Shown piece by piece: positions 18,515 to 28,604 of a stretch of 64,000 nucleotides of DNA (positions within the stretch are counted from its first letter, which is position 1; every line of letters begins with the position of its first letter). A program made the translations under genes and the position numbers. This DNA is from Pyropia yezoensis (lineage: Eukaryota > Rhodophyta > Bangiophyceae > Bangiales > Bangiaceae), in the NCBI GenBank assembly GCA_009829735.1, contig CM020620.1, positions 2,173,447-2,237,446 of the forward strand, given 5' to 3'. Under the pieces are notes generated by a model that saw only the letters and a program-made list of their open reading frames with translations, searched no databases and was not told the DNA's origin.

Positions 18515-20325
18515 GAACGCACTTCGTTCGTAGCCGACTTCTTACTCGCATTCCTAACAAGCTGTTGGATGCGTTTACTCAACTTGGGGCAATCATATGC
18601 CCAGTGACCATCGGAGTTGCAGTTCCAACACCGGTGATCAGTTCCCGGAGGGGTCTTCCCAACTGGGGAAGACGACGAGGTACCTTGGGAAGTTCCCACG
18701 GCAGCTACCACCCTCTCCTTGCGGATTCGGCGTGCCTCTCGCAACTCTCTGGCCTGGCGCGCCTCTTCCCGTTCCTTGGCCAACTCGGCCTGACGCTCCT
18801 GGCGTTGTTCCTCCCGCAACTTGCGGTAGGCCTCGCCTCTGCGGTAGGCGAACCTAGCCAACTCGGCCAGGGTCGCCCGGGCAGTGTTATGCTCCCGGGT
18901 CTCCATCCGGACTGACCAGTGGAGTCCTTCCACAAACCGACTCTTCACCACAGCTTGTGGATGAAGAAACCCACAAAGATTGTTGAGCTTACGGACTCGC
19001 TCCGCAAAGGACAACTCGTCCTCCGCCTCTTCCTGATGGGCTTGCGTAAACTCCTCGACTTGAGAAGCCAACGCCGCTTCATCAACCATGGCCCTCAACA
19101 ACCAGTTGACGAGCTCCAAATAGGACGTCACCTCCCCAGCGCCTCCACTTGAGGAGCTGGGCATGACGGACATAAGTTCTGTCCGCAGGTCTCCCTTCGT
19201 AAACTCCTGTAGCATGTAAAAAGCCATGCCTTCACTTATGGCATTGTCGTCACAGGCTTTTGTGAAACGACGTAGGAACTCAAAGACACGGAGGGGGGGA
19301 GTTCCATCCCACTCCGCTCTGTGCCCAAAAGAATGAAGTGCATTCTTCTTGGCACGGCCCATAGCTCGGGCCTGGTCAGGACCATACGCCACCGACTTGT
19401 TGTGGAGAGCGTAGGTCTCACAGTCAAAGATCCGCTGGTAGACCGGGTTGGCTACCTGAATCTTGGGCGGCACCTCACGTTGAGGGAACAGCCGCTGTGG
19501 CACTGGGGTAAGTCCACCCTCAGTGCCTGTAGTCTGGTACGGCGAGCTTGGTGTAGCCGCCGGCGTTTCCGAGGGGAACTCCCCCGTGAAGGGCGTACGC
19601 CCCACCGCGTATGGTGTGGCTCCCTCGTAGGGAGTCACAGGTGTCGCCCCCAGTTCGGGGCGACCCGAGATAGGCGTGGGGAGGGATTCCCCCTGCGCCT
19701 GTGGGCTCGAAAGCCCCAATCCGGTCTGGACATTCAGGCCATCTGGCAAACTCGCTACAATCTGATTCAGAATAGTATTCGTCATCGTGACCACCAGGTC
19801 CGGCAAAGTCTGCCGCAACACATTGGTCGCCTCCCGACGGACAGTTTCCGCGAGGAGTGGATTGACGACTCCAGTTGAGTCTCGGTCCGCCTCCGGGAGT
19901 CCACCTGAGGGGTAACCACGTTCCTCAGGGGTCTCAACCGGGGGCATGGGCGCGAGCCCATCGCCGACCAACGGAGGTCCGCCGTCCTCCGAAAGCCTAG
20001 TTGGCGATGGCTCCATGCCAAAGTTGGCTCCAACCCGAGTGGAACTCGCGGGGACAGTCCTCACCCCTTGGGACGTTCCCGTTGAGTATACCACGCGGTG
20101 GCCAGACTTCGGCCCACCCACGTCAGAAGTGTCACCCGAGTGAACTCCCGACTGAGTCGGGGTGGCCTGTTGCCCGCCCGCACTTCCAGTCCTGCTGGCT
20201 TGAGGGACCTCTAGTCCCTCTGCGACCCCAGGTAAACCCACCTGTGTCTCACCAGTATTCAAAGGCACTGAAGTACGTGCGTCACCCGCGTACTCCCCGG
20301 ACGACGGGGGGTCCGAGCTAGCCAT
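18379..20325 (-). CDS. B gag (648 aa)
   Basis: Structural protein of the virus-like particle. The ATG at 20325 (MASSDPPSSGEY) was chosen; the longer frame upstream begins with GTG only. Pro/Gly/Thr-rich N-terminal half; capsid region with FLRRFTKACDDN, EFTKGDLRTEL, LELVNWLL and FAERVRKLNNLC; a charged Arg/Glu coiled stretch (EEQRQERQAELAKEREE); then one CCHC zinc knuckle, C-X2-C-X4-H-X4-C (CWNCNSDGHWAYDC, about residues 565-578); Ser/Asp-rich tail ending SAGNE. Its last 136 bp overlap pol. Confidence 0.93.
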   Translation of the reverse strand: MASSDPPSSGEYAGDARTSVPLNTGETQVGLPGVAEGLEVPQASRTGSAGGQQATPTQSGVHSGDTSDVGGPKSGHRVVYSTGTSQGVRTVPASSTRVGANFGMEPSPTRLSEDGGPPLVGDGLAPMPPVETPEERGYPSGGLPEADRDSTGVVNPLLAETVRREATNVLRQTLPDLVVTMTNTILNQIVASLPDGLNVQTGLGLSSPQAQGESLPTPISGRPELGATPVTPYEGATPYAVGRTPFTGEFPSETPAATPSSPYQTTGTEGGLTPVPQRLFPQREVPPKIQVANPVYQRIFDCETYALHNKSVAYGPDQARAMGRAKKNALHSFGHRAEWDGTPPLRVFEFLRRFTKACDDNAISEGMAFYMLQEFTKGDLRTELMSVMPSSSSGGAGEVTSYLELVNWLLRAMVDEAALASQVEEFTQAHQEEAEDELSFAERVRKLNNLCGFLHPQAVVKSRFVEGLHWSVRMETREHNTARATLAELARFAYRRGEAYRKLREEQRQERQAELAKEREEARQARELREARRIRKERVVAAVGTSQGTSSSSPVGKTPPGTDHRCWNCNSDGHWAYDCPKLSKRIQQLVRNASKKSATNEVRSCREGGSRPVVAVATPSTEGADTSSSDSSSSPSPSDSDAKSAGNE

Positions 20326-20423
20326 GTTGGCTAACGATCCGTATGACACGGTCCAAGTCCACCGTTCCTCTGAGACAGAGGGCCCCCTACACCCGGGTGC
20401 ACCCGGAGGTAAAGTTTACCTCT

Positions 20424-20442
20424 GTCCCCTGCTGCTCCACCA
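20424..20442 (-). other. Primer binding site of B
   Basis: On the minus strand TGGTGGAGCAGCAGGGGAC follows the 5' LTR after a 2-base gap. Identical to the site of A1 and A2. Confidence 0.9.
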
Positions 20443-20444
20443 AA

Positions 20445-20912
20445 TGTGGCAAAAACCACTCGCACACACAGTACCCAAGTTGGGGCGGTGTGCGAGGGCT
20501 GCCTCCCGTGTCGGGGGAACCGGAAGAAGTGCAAGTCGCACACACTCTATCCCTGTTGTGGGGCAATCCCCCCACGGACAAACAAGAAGATGGTGTGTGG
20601 TCCAACAGTTTCTTGGTCGGGACGGGGACGCAGGGCCAAGCCCCGCTGTCCCTCCCCTTATCCCCCCAGGGTCCACTCAGAATCTCGCCACTCAGAATCT
20701 CCCACCCCAGCACCTGCCCACCGGGCCACACGAAAATTCAAGACGATAAATGCAGAAAACCCTCAAATCCAAGTTGGATTTACTACTAAGCTAACTATCC
20801 CGAACTTAGGGAATATGGACCCAAATGCAGGGGGAGGAACGGATCAGGCTAGTGGCCTGCCGCCCCTTGCATGGCACGTGTTGCCCCCTACCTGGGGGTC
20901 AATACTGCCACA
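20445..20912 (-). repeat. 5' LTR of B (468 bp)
   Basis: Same sequence as 11533-12000. It is followed on the plus strand by the duplicated CCGTC at 20913-20917. Confidence 0.97.
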
Positions 20913-21979
20913 CCGTCATCGGGTTGCTGTCGCTCGGTGGGCTCGGCGACCGCCAGCACCTCAAGTGGTTCCACTTGACCTTCCTTGTCAGGGGTAAGGA
21001 TATCTCCTTCGTAGAGCTCGGAAATCCCGAGGATAGTTCCCTTCGGGAGGGTGACTGCTTTACGGCGATAGTTCGCCATCACCAGGAGGGACGACCCTCC
21101 TGCTGGGAGGTCTATGAGACCGTTGGCCATGGTCAACCCATGGCGCTTATACGTCCGCAGGTTGGACTTGACTCTGCAGATGCCTGCGATGTCACAGTTA
21201 ACCGGGAGGACTGTCTCCGACAACGGCTCAAAGCGAGTTCGCTTGGCCAACCGAAGTGTCTTCGGCTCGACACTTGCGTACACCTCAGCCACGTTAACGT
21301 GGCTCCCTTGTAGCGTCAGGTCCCTGACGATAGCCGTGTGTCCTCGCTTCGTCCCGTCGGCTTCTTGAAGCTCGACGGTCCTCCGGCCTGGCCGGATTGC
21401 ATCGACGTGAACGTCGATGAAGGTGCACCCCAGTATGCAGGGCACCGATAGGGTCTCACACACCAGGAAGTCGACTTCCGTGGTGAGTTCCCCGATGGTA
21501 ACCCGCAGCGACATCGCTGCGGTCGTACGAATGAGGCGACCATTCGCGTCCTTGATGGTGGGTCCCCGAGTCACTCTGACTCGCGGAAGCCACTTGTCCG
21601 GGAGGGTATCCTTCCGGATAAAGTTGGGTCCAGCCCCTGTATCCAGTACAGGGTAGTACGATCGTGTCGACTGGGGGTCAACTCCCAGTGTGGCTGATAC
21701 CTTGAAGTTCTCCAAGGTAAACAGCACGTGGCCTACACCGATATCCGGTGTAGCTCGGGCATCCTGAACAGGGCCCTTGTCTGCTTCCATGTGACGGGGC
21801 TTCCCGTCCTCTCCTCCCAACCTTAATGGTTGGTCATCAATCCCCTGACGCCGTGTCGTCGGAACCGGATGGTGTACCCGGGGGTTGATGCGGCGTCGGC
21901 TCAACCGCGCTCTCCGTGGGGCTTTCCCCGCGGTACTCCGGGGTGGCTTGCTTGGGTTACCCCAGCGCCCCCCGGTCAT
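20913..21979 (-). pseudogene. A1 pol, 5' part: protease region
   Basis: This starts at the ATG of an ATGA overlap with the gag stop (21976-21979). It contains a basic N-terminus and the aspartic protease motif VLDTGAGPN (residues 112-120). It is cut at about residue 356 by element B, and the reading frame resumes at 11527 on the same strand. In A2 the same region is continuous. Any product from this part alone would end in B LTR sequence and be protease-only. Confidence 0.9.
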
Positions 21980-24171
21980 CCTTCCTCTTGCTCGTTTCCC
22001 GCCCTTGGTAGGGTGCTGTCCGCCGGGACATCCGGCTGAGGAGGTGCCTCCTCGACGGCCAGTACTCCACCTGGAGCTGGCTGCCTACCCGGTGCGGGTC
22101 CGGGTGCTCTGGCGGGATACCCCCCGGTGGATGCCTTGCGTTGCGCCGCTGCCCGCCGAGACTCCTCGGGGATGAGTGGGCAGGAAGACACCCAGTGCTG
22201 GGGATCCCCACACAACATACATCCGGACGTGCCGGTCCCCCCTTGAGTTCGCATCGGGGTAGCCCCGTAGCTGCGGTTGCCTCCCTCGGGCGCCCGAGTG
22301 ACTGCTCCCTGGTAGGCCTGGGGTCCTTGGGTCAACCGGAACATGGACTCCCCCAACCGGTTGGGTCGGCCCGCAATCTGCGGAGGTGCCTCCGTACGTA
22401 CTGCCCATGTAGGCAGGGGCTGGTGGGGGTTACCCGTAACCGGGGCATACCCCGTCGTCCGCACATACGGGACGCGCCGTCCCGCTCCCTCGTTGACCTG
22501 GAACTGGGTCCCAGCCGGGGCGATGTACGCTACCGTACCGTGCTCATCAATCACCGGCGTAGCCGGTAGCAGGAGGTGGCCCTGCTGGTCAACTAGAGGT
22601 TCATCCTCGCCCGTAGGGGTATGTTCGGTCGCCACCAGTACTGGTGCGGCCTTACGTTCCACCTTCTCTTGCCTCGGTACCGGGGTAAGATTGAGCTTGT
22701 TCCCCTCACCCTTGGGCTTTGAGGCCAGAGCACACTCCGGGTGTAGAACCCGGTAGGCGTCCCCTAGGGACTTGCACATGTGCATCAGTCGACTGAAGTT
22801 CGTCCGTGCCGTGTTGGCTCCCCGTGCGGATATCCGCACGTAGTTGGGTACTCCTGCGAACAGGATGGCCCGTAGTTCCCCTTCACCAAGGAGCTTCCCC
22901 AGCTCGTAGTCGAGCTCTTGGATCCGGCGTCCAAACATCTCCTCATCCTCCCAGCTCTGGGCGGTGGCAGTGCGCGGGGCCCGGTAGTGGTCCTCGCACT
23001 TGTCCTCACTGAGGTAACTGCTCAGAAGCTCCTTGAGAATCCAACGGTAATCCATGGGGGTGGCCGCGACCCTCATTCCCGGCATCGGGGATGCCTGGCG
23101 AAGGATGCCTCGCACCCGTTCATCAACAAAGAACGGGAGGATCTCCAGGGCCAGCCCCTCGTTGACGAGGGCCTTGTCCGCGGCTGCCTTGAAACTAGTC
23201 AAGAAGCCGATGACTGCCAACGGGTGTCCGTTCGGCCCCCCGAACATAGGGACTTCCTTCATAAGGGTCTGCATAGAGCGGATCGCTCGGTGCGACGTAT
23301 TACGCATCGATTCCGATACGGTGGTAGATCGGTCTTCCAAACGATAACGTTCCGGATTAAGAACCGACTGGAAGACCTCGTTCACGATCTCCGTGTCAGC
23401 GTCCTGGATATCCAGTCGCTTAGCCAGTTGATGAGCAAACTCATCGGACTCCATCCGCTTCAGTAGGCTCGCAGTGACCTGCGCGGTCATAGCTTCCACC
23501 ACTGAAGATGGTACTTCAGGCGTCGGCACCTCGGGAACCCGAGTTGCCTGGCCTCCTTCGTCGTGGGGATACTGTGAGAGGGTACCCCCTCCCCCAATAA
23601 CCGACTCTCCACCGGCGTAAGTATCCGCCGGGTCGTGTCCGCGGAGTCCGCTTCGGGTGCTCCGAGCGTATCGCTCCGTGTGACTCCGTTCCAACTCTGC
23701 CGACGAGTCGGATCCATACCCCATTGTGTCCGGGGGTTGTCCAGGAGTAGCAACACGGGGGTTGACCCTGGTGGACTCCGAAAGTAGTCCGGCCGGTTCG
23801 AACCGTACCGGTGTGGGAGGAACACGTCGGGGTCCCGTCGTGTGGCGTGTTGACATCAACACTGCCATTGCGTCCTCCGTCCGATCTTGACGGGCGTCGA
23901 GCCCGGAAAACCGGGCCTCGATGCGGCCCAATGACGCCATCAGGGAATCCCCTGGTGAAGGAGGCGGCGGAGTGAGGTCGGTCGATGACCGTTGAGGCGG
24001 ACCCCCACCTCCTGCCGTCCGAGCCGTGCCAAAGGTCGATCCGGCACCGGAAAGCATGGGCGTCTCAATGTTGTCGATCGGGTTCCCGATCCCGGTTCCC
24101 GTTGTCACCTCCGGGGTCGGCGTCGACGTCGATCCGTCATCTTGAACGTTCCCCGTCTCTTGGGTAGCCAT
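21976..24171 (-). CDS. A1 gag (731 aa)
   Basis: Capsid and nucleocapsid precursor. The ATG at 24171 (MATQETGNVQDDG) was chosen; a GTG six bases upstream is in the same frame. Ser/Thr/Pro-rich N-terminal third, capsid region with FLTSFKAAADKALVNEG, RWILKELLSSYLSEDKCE and RIQELDYELGKLLGEGEL, then a CCHC knuckle (CMLCGDPQHWVSSC, about residue 650), ending EQEEG. The TGA overlaps the pol ATG as ATGA. Nearly identical to A2 gag, with scattered substitutions (for example HWVSSC against HCVSSC). Confidence 0.92.
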   Translation of the reverse strand: MATQETGNVQDDGSTSTPTPEVTTGTGIGNPIDNIETPMLSGAGSTFGTARTAGGGGPPQRSSTDLTPPPPSPGDSLMASLGRIEARFSGLDARQDRTEDAMAVLMSTRHTTGPRRVPPTPVRFEPAGLLSESTRVNPRVATPGQPPDTMGYGSDSSAELERSHTERYARSTRSGLRGHDPADTYAGGESVIGGGGTLSQYPHDEGGQATRVPEVPTPEVPSSVVEAMTAQVTASLLKRMESDEFAHQLAKRLDIQDADTEIVNEVFQSVLNPERYRLEDRSTTVSESMRNTSHRAIRSMQTLMKEVPMFGGPNGHPLAVIGFLTSFKAAADKALVNEGLALEILPFFVDERVRGILRQASPMPGMRVAATPMDYRWILKELLSSYLSEDKCEDHYRAPRTATAQSWEDEEMFGRRIQELDYELGKLLGEGELRAILFAGVPNYVRISARGANTARTNFSRLMHMCKSLGDAYRVLHPECALASKPKGEGNKLNLTPVPRQEKVERKAAPVLVATEHTPTGEDEPLVDQQGHLLLPATPVIDEHGTVAYIAPAGTQFQVNEGAGRRVPYVRTTGYAPVTGNPHQPLPTWAVRTEAPPQIAGRPNRLGESMFRLTQGPQAYQGAVTRAPEGGNRSYGATPMRTQGGTGTSGCMLCGDPQHWVSSCPLIPEESRRAAAQRKASTGGYPARAPGPAPGRQPAPGGVLAVEEAPPQPDVPADSTLPRAGNEQEEG

Positions 24172-24376
24172 AGTCACAATCAGTCAACCGACGTAACAAT
24201 CACCACGAATAAGAGAGCGAGGGGGTAGATTGGGGAGAGTAACAGTAGATCACAGTCAAAGGTAAAAACTCAACACAATCGATCAGGTCGCAACACCACG
24301 AGTACAAGAAAAGGACCGGATCCCTATCCGTGTGCCAGGTCCGAAGACGGCGTCACCACAAGGGTGACGGAAACCC

Positions 24377-24395
24377 GTCCCCTGCTGCTCCACCA
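24377..24395 (-). other. Primer binding site of A1
   Basis: TGGTGGAGCAGCAGGGGAC on the minus strand, one base after the 5' LTR. An untranslated leader of about 200 bp (24172-24376) follows, before gag. Confidence 0.9.
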
Positions 24396-24396
24396 A

Positions 24397-24760
24397 TGTA
24401 GCACAATAGGAATCCGTCGCACGTCCACTCTCAGGGAACACTCACCAAGGGGGATCGGCACCAACGTCACCGGGAGGCCAAGGTTGCTGTCCTTGGAGCA
24501 CAAGCCACGGGACCAAGATGGGAGCCCAAATGGGAGGGGTTTTGTTGTTCTACCTTGGCCGGCGGTGGATTCGCCGCCGGCCCCCACGTTACAAACCCTC
24601 GGAGACACTACTAACTACCCTCCACCCCAAGATGCAAGTCCTTCTGGTCATACGTAACTTATAGATACCGTGACCAGTACGAACTATCAAATTAAAAGTT
24701 AAGGGTTAGAAGTAGCCCCCCTAATACTAGGGTTGCAATACGGCCAACCATATTGCTACA
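24397..24760 (-). repeat. 5' LTR of A1 (364 bp)
   Basis: Pairs with 4627-4989, with about 8 substitutions and one indel by eye. The LTR carries TCTATAAG, a plausible start region for the element transcript. Confidence 0.95.
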
Positions 24761-24765
24761 CAGGC

Positions 24766-27416
24766 GCTCTCCCCAAGTGTCTTCCCAAATCTCCGACGGT
24801 AGGGCACTTCTACCCGTTCTCCCCCTGCGTACCAGGAGAATGGACGGCAGTTACCTGCTCAACTGGTAGCCGCCTGGACACCCTGTTTGTTCAAGGGGAC
24901 CTTGCTCTTCCTGCGTAAAGAAAACCTCAAGATTATTGCTCGTATGCGTGTGGGAGATAGCATTCCCCTAGCAGTCACTCCGGTGGTCGATACGGGACCC
25001 GGACCAAGCGTCATCACTGAGACCCTGCTACCTCCGGGCTGGCGCGGACAAGCCTGGAGAGCCCCCATCTAGACCCGGAATGTAGATGCCTCGGGTCAAG
25101 CCTTACGACCGCTTGGCGGCCTTCCTGTCACCATCTTTGTCAACAATGGACCAATGCTTTTTCCCTTTCTCGTAGTCAAGACCCTCTCAGTCCCCCTCAT
25201 CCTAGGCTGGGACTTCCAGAAGCAGCATGTCGAAAGTATCCTACCAGAATAAGAAAAGGTGCAGTTCAACCCTGGGTTTGTGTCACCGGTGCTGGATCAT
25301 GTGGACACCAAGGTTCGTGTAGTCAAGAGCAAGAACGACCGTATCTCACCTTCTACCACGACACTCTTCAAACCAGTACCTCTTCCTCCTCGCTCGGAAA
25401 CCAAGGTTCAAGGGGCCACCCGGACAACGGGTCAATGCCTGATCTGCGGACGTAAGGAGTTTCTGGCGACACACCGGTTATAATTGGCCCACGGACATCA
25501 CAAGAAACTGGAAAGGCACGCCCCATTCTCCGTGCTGGTCGTCAAAGTGAGCCGGAAGCCAATACCTCTCGCCAAGGGCACTCGAGTTGGAACAGGAGAG
25601 CCTTACTGATGGTCTGCCCGTGCCATGAGCAAGGAGGACCTCTTGAACCTGCAACAAGAACTGGCATCCAGCCTATCCGCCCTAGGCGCACCTCCGGAAC
25701 ATGCACAGGCTGTCGGCGTTGCCCAAAAGCCCGAGCAAGAACCACCCAAGATGCCAAACGGCAACCAAGAAAGTGTTCCTCCTGACCAGAAGGAGGCTCT
25801 GCAGAAGCATCTCCAGGAATATCGGCACCAGTGGTCTGGAGAGCTGGGCAAGATGGACGCCACTCTACACCGGATGCAACTTAAGCCAGATGCTACGCCA
25901 GTACACCTGCAACCGTATCGGGCTGGACCACATCGCCGGGATGAGATTGAGAAGCAGGTTAACAAGATGCTCAAGATGGATGTTATCGAGCCCTTAGATG
26001 GCGAGTGGGCCTTCCCGGTGGTGGTCGTCCCGAAACCTGGCGGTCACTTCCGGTTCTGCGTCGACTACACGCGCCTGAACGAGATGACGGTCAAGGATGT
26101 ATACCCAATACCTCGCATGGCCGATTGCATAGGCTTCCTTGGTGAGCCACCCTCCTCTCGACGCCGGATTGTAATGCCGGTTACTGGCAGATCCCTCTGG
26201 CTGACGAGGACAAGGACAAAACTACCTTCAAGTGCCGTATGGGGCTATTCCGGTGCAAATGTCTTCCTTTTTGGCCTTACCAATGCTCCGGCTACCTTCC
26301 AGAGAGCGATTGACATCAGCCTGTCGGGACTAAGATGGCGGACATGTCTGGCTTACTTGGACGATATCACCGTCTTCTCCAAGACCCCGGCGGAACACTT
26401 AGAGCACCTCCGAAAGGTCCTGGCTCTCCTGTCCAAGGCTGGAGTTACCCTGAAGGCCGAGAAGTGCCACCTGTTTGAGACGAAGGTGGAGTACCTGGGG
26501 CACGTGCTGAGCCCGGGGGGGGTTCGGGTCGACGAGAAGAATATCAATGCCCTTCGGCAAGCCCGGCAACCTAACACCCAGACGGAACTCAAGAGGTTTC
26601 TGGGTATGTGCAACGTCTACCGTCGGTTTGTACGGAACTGTGCCCTTATTGCCAGGCTGTTGACCAAGCTCACCAGCAAGAAGCTCCCCGCACAACTCCC
26701 GGTGTTCGATGAGAAGCAGACAGCTGCCTTCGAGGAGCTCAAGAAGCGCCTGACCACGACTCCAGTACTGGCGCTACCCAGGCGGGAGGGCCAGTTTGTT
26801 CTGGAGACTCGCGCCTGTGGCGTCCAGGTAGGGTGCTCTTTACTTCAGCAATAACCTGATGGGCACTTCCTCCCGAAAGGCTACTGCAGTCGCGTCCTGA
26901 CTCCAGACGAGAAGAACTATTCCACAACGGAGCGCGAATGCTTGGCTGTCGTCTGGGCTTGCTTCATGTTACGCCCCTATCTGGAAGGACAAGAGTTCCT
27001 CATCCGGACGGACCACGACAGCTCAAGATGGCTGCTAAGCATGGACAGCAGCCAAGGAAGGATCGCCCGGTGGCGTCTACGCCTCTCGGAATTCATGTAA
27101 AAGGTGTGCACCAGAGCAGGGGGGGAGCACCACTGCGCCGACACCATGTCCCGGTTGGAGACTCCTGCAGCCGACACAGGCCCTATCCCGGAGAAAATAC
27201 CCGGTTTCATCCTCCCGCATGGCGGACGTGGCTGACATGCTCCCTTAAATGAGACCCCTGAAGCTCACCAACCGGTAACTCTTCACCGGATGCTGGAGGC
27301 TTAGCTCAAGGGTCCTCATTGCTTAGAGCACCACCACCAGATGGACCTGAACCGGAATATTTGCTTCTCCGAGTCCACGGATGGACTCTTGACACGGGTA
27401 TCACCCTTTGATGGGG
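24766..27416 (+). pseudogene. Family C pol: protease, RT and RNase H, degenerate
   Basis: This resumes element C after the A1 insertion. The protease active site reads VVDTGPG near 24995. Several stops follow to about 25620, then a long open part with HLQPYRAGP, FRFCVDYTRLNEM, an excursion into a wrong frame between about 26155 and 26265 (the correct frame holds PDCNAGYWQIPLADED, so the first RT aspartate is present here), TNAPATFQRAI, AYLDDITVFSK and EYLGHVLSP. RNase H (TERECLAVVWAC, IRTDH, DTMSRLETP) is broken by stops after LLQQ and RLSEFM. It ends abruptly at 27416, where A' begins; the integrase middle is missing. Confidence 0.9.
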
Positions 27417-27784
27417 CTTAGGTTCACTAAGGCGGAGCGGACTTAGGCAAATTAAGTGGGCACTGACTTTAATAAGTTCTACTGGAAAGAGATGAATAAC
27501 TCCGATAATTTCAAAGTAACCTGAGGCTTACACCAAGGTAAAGCTTCATCCAAGGGGCACGTGACGGACCGAGGAAGGTTGACCTTGACGAGTATTACCA
27601 GACCAGGATGAGTTGGGGGGCCCAAGACGAACCAAGGCAAGCCACTGCTAAGGCAGACGGGGTAATCCCCGAAGGCAGCTATCAGAATCATGCAAACGCC
27701 GCAGCGGCGGATGATTTTATACTCACTACTACCCGGCCACCATAAGGGTCACCGGGTCCCTTTCCCTCATAGTAATCACACTCG
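27417..27784. other. Convergent spacer remnant of A'
   Basis: Aligns with 35041-35450 of A2: a decayed GACTTAGGCAAATTAAGT trace of the palindromic units, then TAACTCCGATAAT and the conserved stretch up to the antisense ORF stop. Confidence 0.65.
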
Positions 27785-28015
27785 TCAGGGGGTACCCCCG
27801 CTGCCCGAAGCAGGCCCCTCACGCGTAGACGCGTACACCTCCATACTCCATCGGTCGGCAATCTCACGACGGTCATCCGCCTGAGTTACCTCATTGCTTA
27901 GCTCCACGAGGGTGCTGCGACCAGCATCCACTTCCTCCAGAGCTAGCTGGAGGCGGTCCAGCACCCCACCGAAGCAGCGAGCGGTACCAACGAGCGCAGC
28001 ACCTGGGGGGATATC
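27785..28015 (-). pseudogene. Antisense ORF of A', C-terminal part
   Basis: The last 77 codons or so of the A' antisense ORF, ending SGSGGTP at the TGA 27785-27787 (A1 and A2 end SGSGSTH). It contains the DRREIADRWS block. It is separated from the rest (38761-40901) by A2; 28011-28015 is the duplicated ATATC. Confidence 0.9.
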
Positions 28016-28379
28016 TGTAGCAATATGGTTGGCCGTATTGTGACCCTAATGTTAGGGGGGCTACTTCTCATCCTTGGCTTTCAAGTTGATAGTCCGTACT
28101 GGTCACGGTATCTATAAGTTACGTATGACCAGAAGGACTTGCATCTTGGGGTGGAGGGTAGTTAGTTGTGTCTCCGAGGGTTTGTAACGTGGGGGCCGGC
28201 GGCGAATCCACCGCCGGCCAAGGTAGAACAACAAAACCCCTCCCATTTGGGCTCCCATCTTGGTCCCGTGGCTTGTGCTCCAAGGACAGCAACCTTGGCC
28301 TCCCGGTGACGTTGGTGCCGATCCCCCTTGGTGAGTGTTCCCTGAGAGTGGACGTGCGACGGATTCCTATTGTGCTACA
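28016..28379 (+). repeat. 5' LTR of A2 (364 bp)
   Basis: TGTAGCA ... TGCTACA ends. TCTATAAGTT at 28111-28120 is a likely TATA region. A GC hairpin GGCCGGCGG/CCGCCGGCC lies near 28196-28221. Confidence 0.96.
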
Positions 28380-28380
28380 T

Positions 28381-28399
28381 TGGTGGAGCAGCAGGGGAC
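28381..28399 (+). other. Primer binding site of A2
   Basis: TGGTGGAGCAGCAGGGGAC, one base after the LTR. The complementary tRNA 3' end would be TCCCCTGCTGCTCCACCA. Confidence 0.92.
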
Positions 28400-28604
28400 G
28401 GGTTTCCGTCACCCTTGTGGTGACGCCGTCTTCGGCCCTGGCACACGGATAGGGATCCGGTCCTTTTCTTGTACTCGTGGTGTTGCGACCTGATCGATTG
28501 TGTTGAGTTTTTACCTTTGACTGTGATCTACTGTTACTCTCCCCAATCTACCCCCTCGCTCTCTTATTCGTGGTGATTGTTACGTCGGTTGACTGATTGT
28601 GACT

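Larger units (their letters stand above)
11533..20912 (-). mobile_element. Ty3/gypsy chromovirus B, complete (9380 bp)
   Basis: Two 468-bp LTRs (11533-12000 and 20445-20912), identical as far as I can read, flanked by the duplication CCGTC (11528-11532 and 20913-20917). The minus-strand order is 5' LTR, PBS, gag, pol, then the antisense ORF, polypurine tract and 3' LTR. gag, pol and the antisense ORF are all open with intact catalytic motifs. This is the best candidate for a recently active element in the window. It inserted in the pol gene of A1, between protease and RT. Confidence 0.97.
4627..24760 (-). mobile_element. Ty3/gypsy chromovirus A1 (family A), split by element B
   Basis: The element is flanked by the duplication CAGGC (4622-4626 and 24761-24765). 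The left LTR (4627-4989) is its 3' LTR and the right LTR (24397-24760) its 5' LTR. On the minus strand the order is PBS, gag, pol, then the antisense ORF (plus strand), polypurine tract and LTR. Without B and its duplication the length is about 10.75 kb, matching A2 (10,745 bp). By eye the LTR pair differs at about 8 positions plus an indel. The pol gene is inactivated by insertion of B; gag and the antisense ORF remain open. Confidence 0.95.
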
